A stretch of DNA of 64,000 nt, from NCBI GenBank assembly GCA_934045905.1, contig OW203763.1, forward strand, positions 40,764,724 through 40,828,723, given 5' to 3'. The position numbers were made by a program, and so were the translations under genes. Of this stretch, positions 63,381 to 64,000 are shown piece by piece (the stretch's first letter is position 1; the number at the start of each line of letters is the position of its first letter). Source of the stretch: Leuctra nigra. Its lineage: Eukaryota; Arthropoda; Insecta; Plecoptera; Leuctridae. The notes under the pieces are model-generated. The model did no database searches. It had not been told where the DNA came from and saw nothing but the letters and a program-made list of their open reading frames with translations.

Positions 63381-64000
63381 TTACTAAACTATAAAAGGCT
63401 CAATTAGGCGTTTAAAACTTTTAAATTGTCAAAATGAAATATCAAATACCAAACTTACTTGGGAACTATAGCGTTAGTTACAATTAGCCCTCATGTGACG
63501 CAACAAAATTCAATACTTCGGACAAGCGATGCTAAAAAATTAAAAATATCCAATCAAGAAAGATATTTGTGTCCGAATTTTCACTGCACACTTGAGTTTT
63601 CAAACTATTTATAGATTCGTAACAAACGCTATTGGAAGAATACCGAAACCGTTTGATTGACAAAATGTTATTGTTGGCATTTTACAGACGAAATGTTACC
63701 TTATAGCCGGTACAAATGAAACGATCGATAGTTTTTAATTTTGGCAGAATAAAGATAACATATTGCTTTACACAACAATTGAAAACAAATCGAAACAATT
63801 GTATCGTAACAGAAGTTGTTGATAACAACTAAATTGTTAGATTTTCAACGCTACAAATAAAACGGTTCGATCGAGAGTTTTGATATGACCATCCAATTAC
63901 CTAGGTACTCGTCTTCTGACAAATAGTAGACTCTTCGACCGACCGACTGATGATGACCTTGTTGCCTTGATTTGATCTGACATTGCGTTGTATGTACTCG
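63381..64000. other. Right edge, no gene seen
   Basis: AT-rich, possibly intronic to Sec6. No exon matching the Sec6 N-terminus and no RNA gene were found. Confidence 0.4.

Overview
The window is eukaryotic nuclear DNA, A+T-rich, with spliced genes, nuclear tRNA genes and a very heavy load of transposable elements. The Sec6 homologue and the mix of elements (jockey-type and R2/NeSL-type non-LTR retrotransposons, tRNA- and 5S-derived SINEs, many hAT-type MITEs) fit an arthropod, most likely an insect; a hemipteran is plausible, but the sequence alone does not settle it.

Host genes are few. On the + strand, a conserved gene I do not recognise occupies at least 44920-53976 in six in-phase exons. 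An exon at 256-698 and a candidate exon at 44041-44191 join it without breaking the reading frame, which would give an intron of about 43 kb full of repeats. On the - strand, four exons at 58687-61830 encode the last ~591 residues of exocyst subunit Sec6/EXOC3; its 5' exons lie outside the window. Three tRNA-Asn(GTT) genes lie at 2.7, 4.0 and 14.1 kb. The third is cut in its acceptor stem by a 1.49-kb transposon.

Region by region: 0-2.1 kb, exon, 39-bp splice-donor minisatellite and a MITE. 2.7-4.1 kb, two tRNA-Asn genes around a GC-rich patch and a 200-base gap. 6.2-9.6 kb, a decayed REL-endonuclease (R2/NeSL-like) retrotransposon with zinc fingers. 10.1-12 kb, a dispersed repeat with tRNA-like modules. 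13.1-13.9 kb, a hairpin element. 14.1-15.7 kb, the interrupted tRNA gene. 15.8-17.7 kb, SINEs, a MITE and a solo LTR. 19.0-24.1 kb, two minisatellites with a MITE between. 25.2-30.2 kb, a ~5-kb palindrome. 30.3-36.1 kb, a nested stack: a 5S-derived SINE split by a TAA-flanked MITE, itself split by two head-to-tail jockey elements, one with intact ORFs. 36.1-38.6 kb, a broken non-LTR element split by two MITEs. 40-44 kb, MITEs and dispersed repeats. 44.9-54.5 kb, the unknown gene, with an intronic minisatellite and a nested foldback element. 54.4-55.9 kb, a MITE carrying its own minisatellite. 57.6-58.1 kb, a pogo-like MITE. 58.7-61.8 kb, Sec6. 62-63.4 kb, a second copy of the 10-kb repeat with a TTAA hairpin MITE inside.

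There is no operon-like organisation. Most of the sequence is explained by insertion of one element into another, and many target-site duplications are still exact, so the order of insertion can be read directly.
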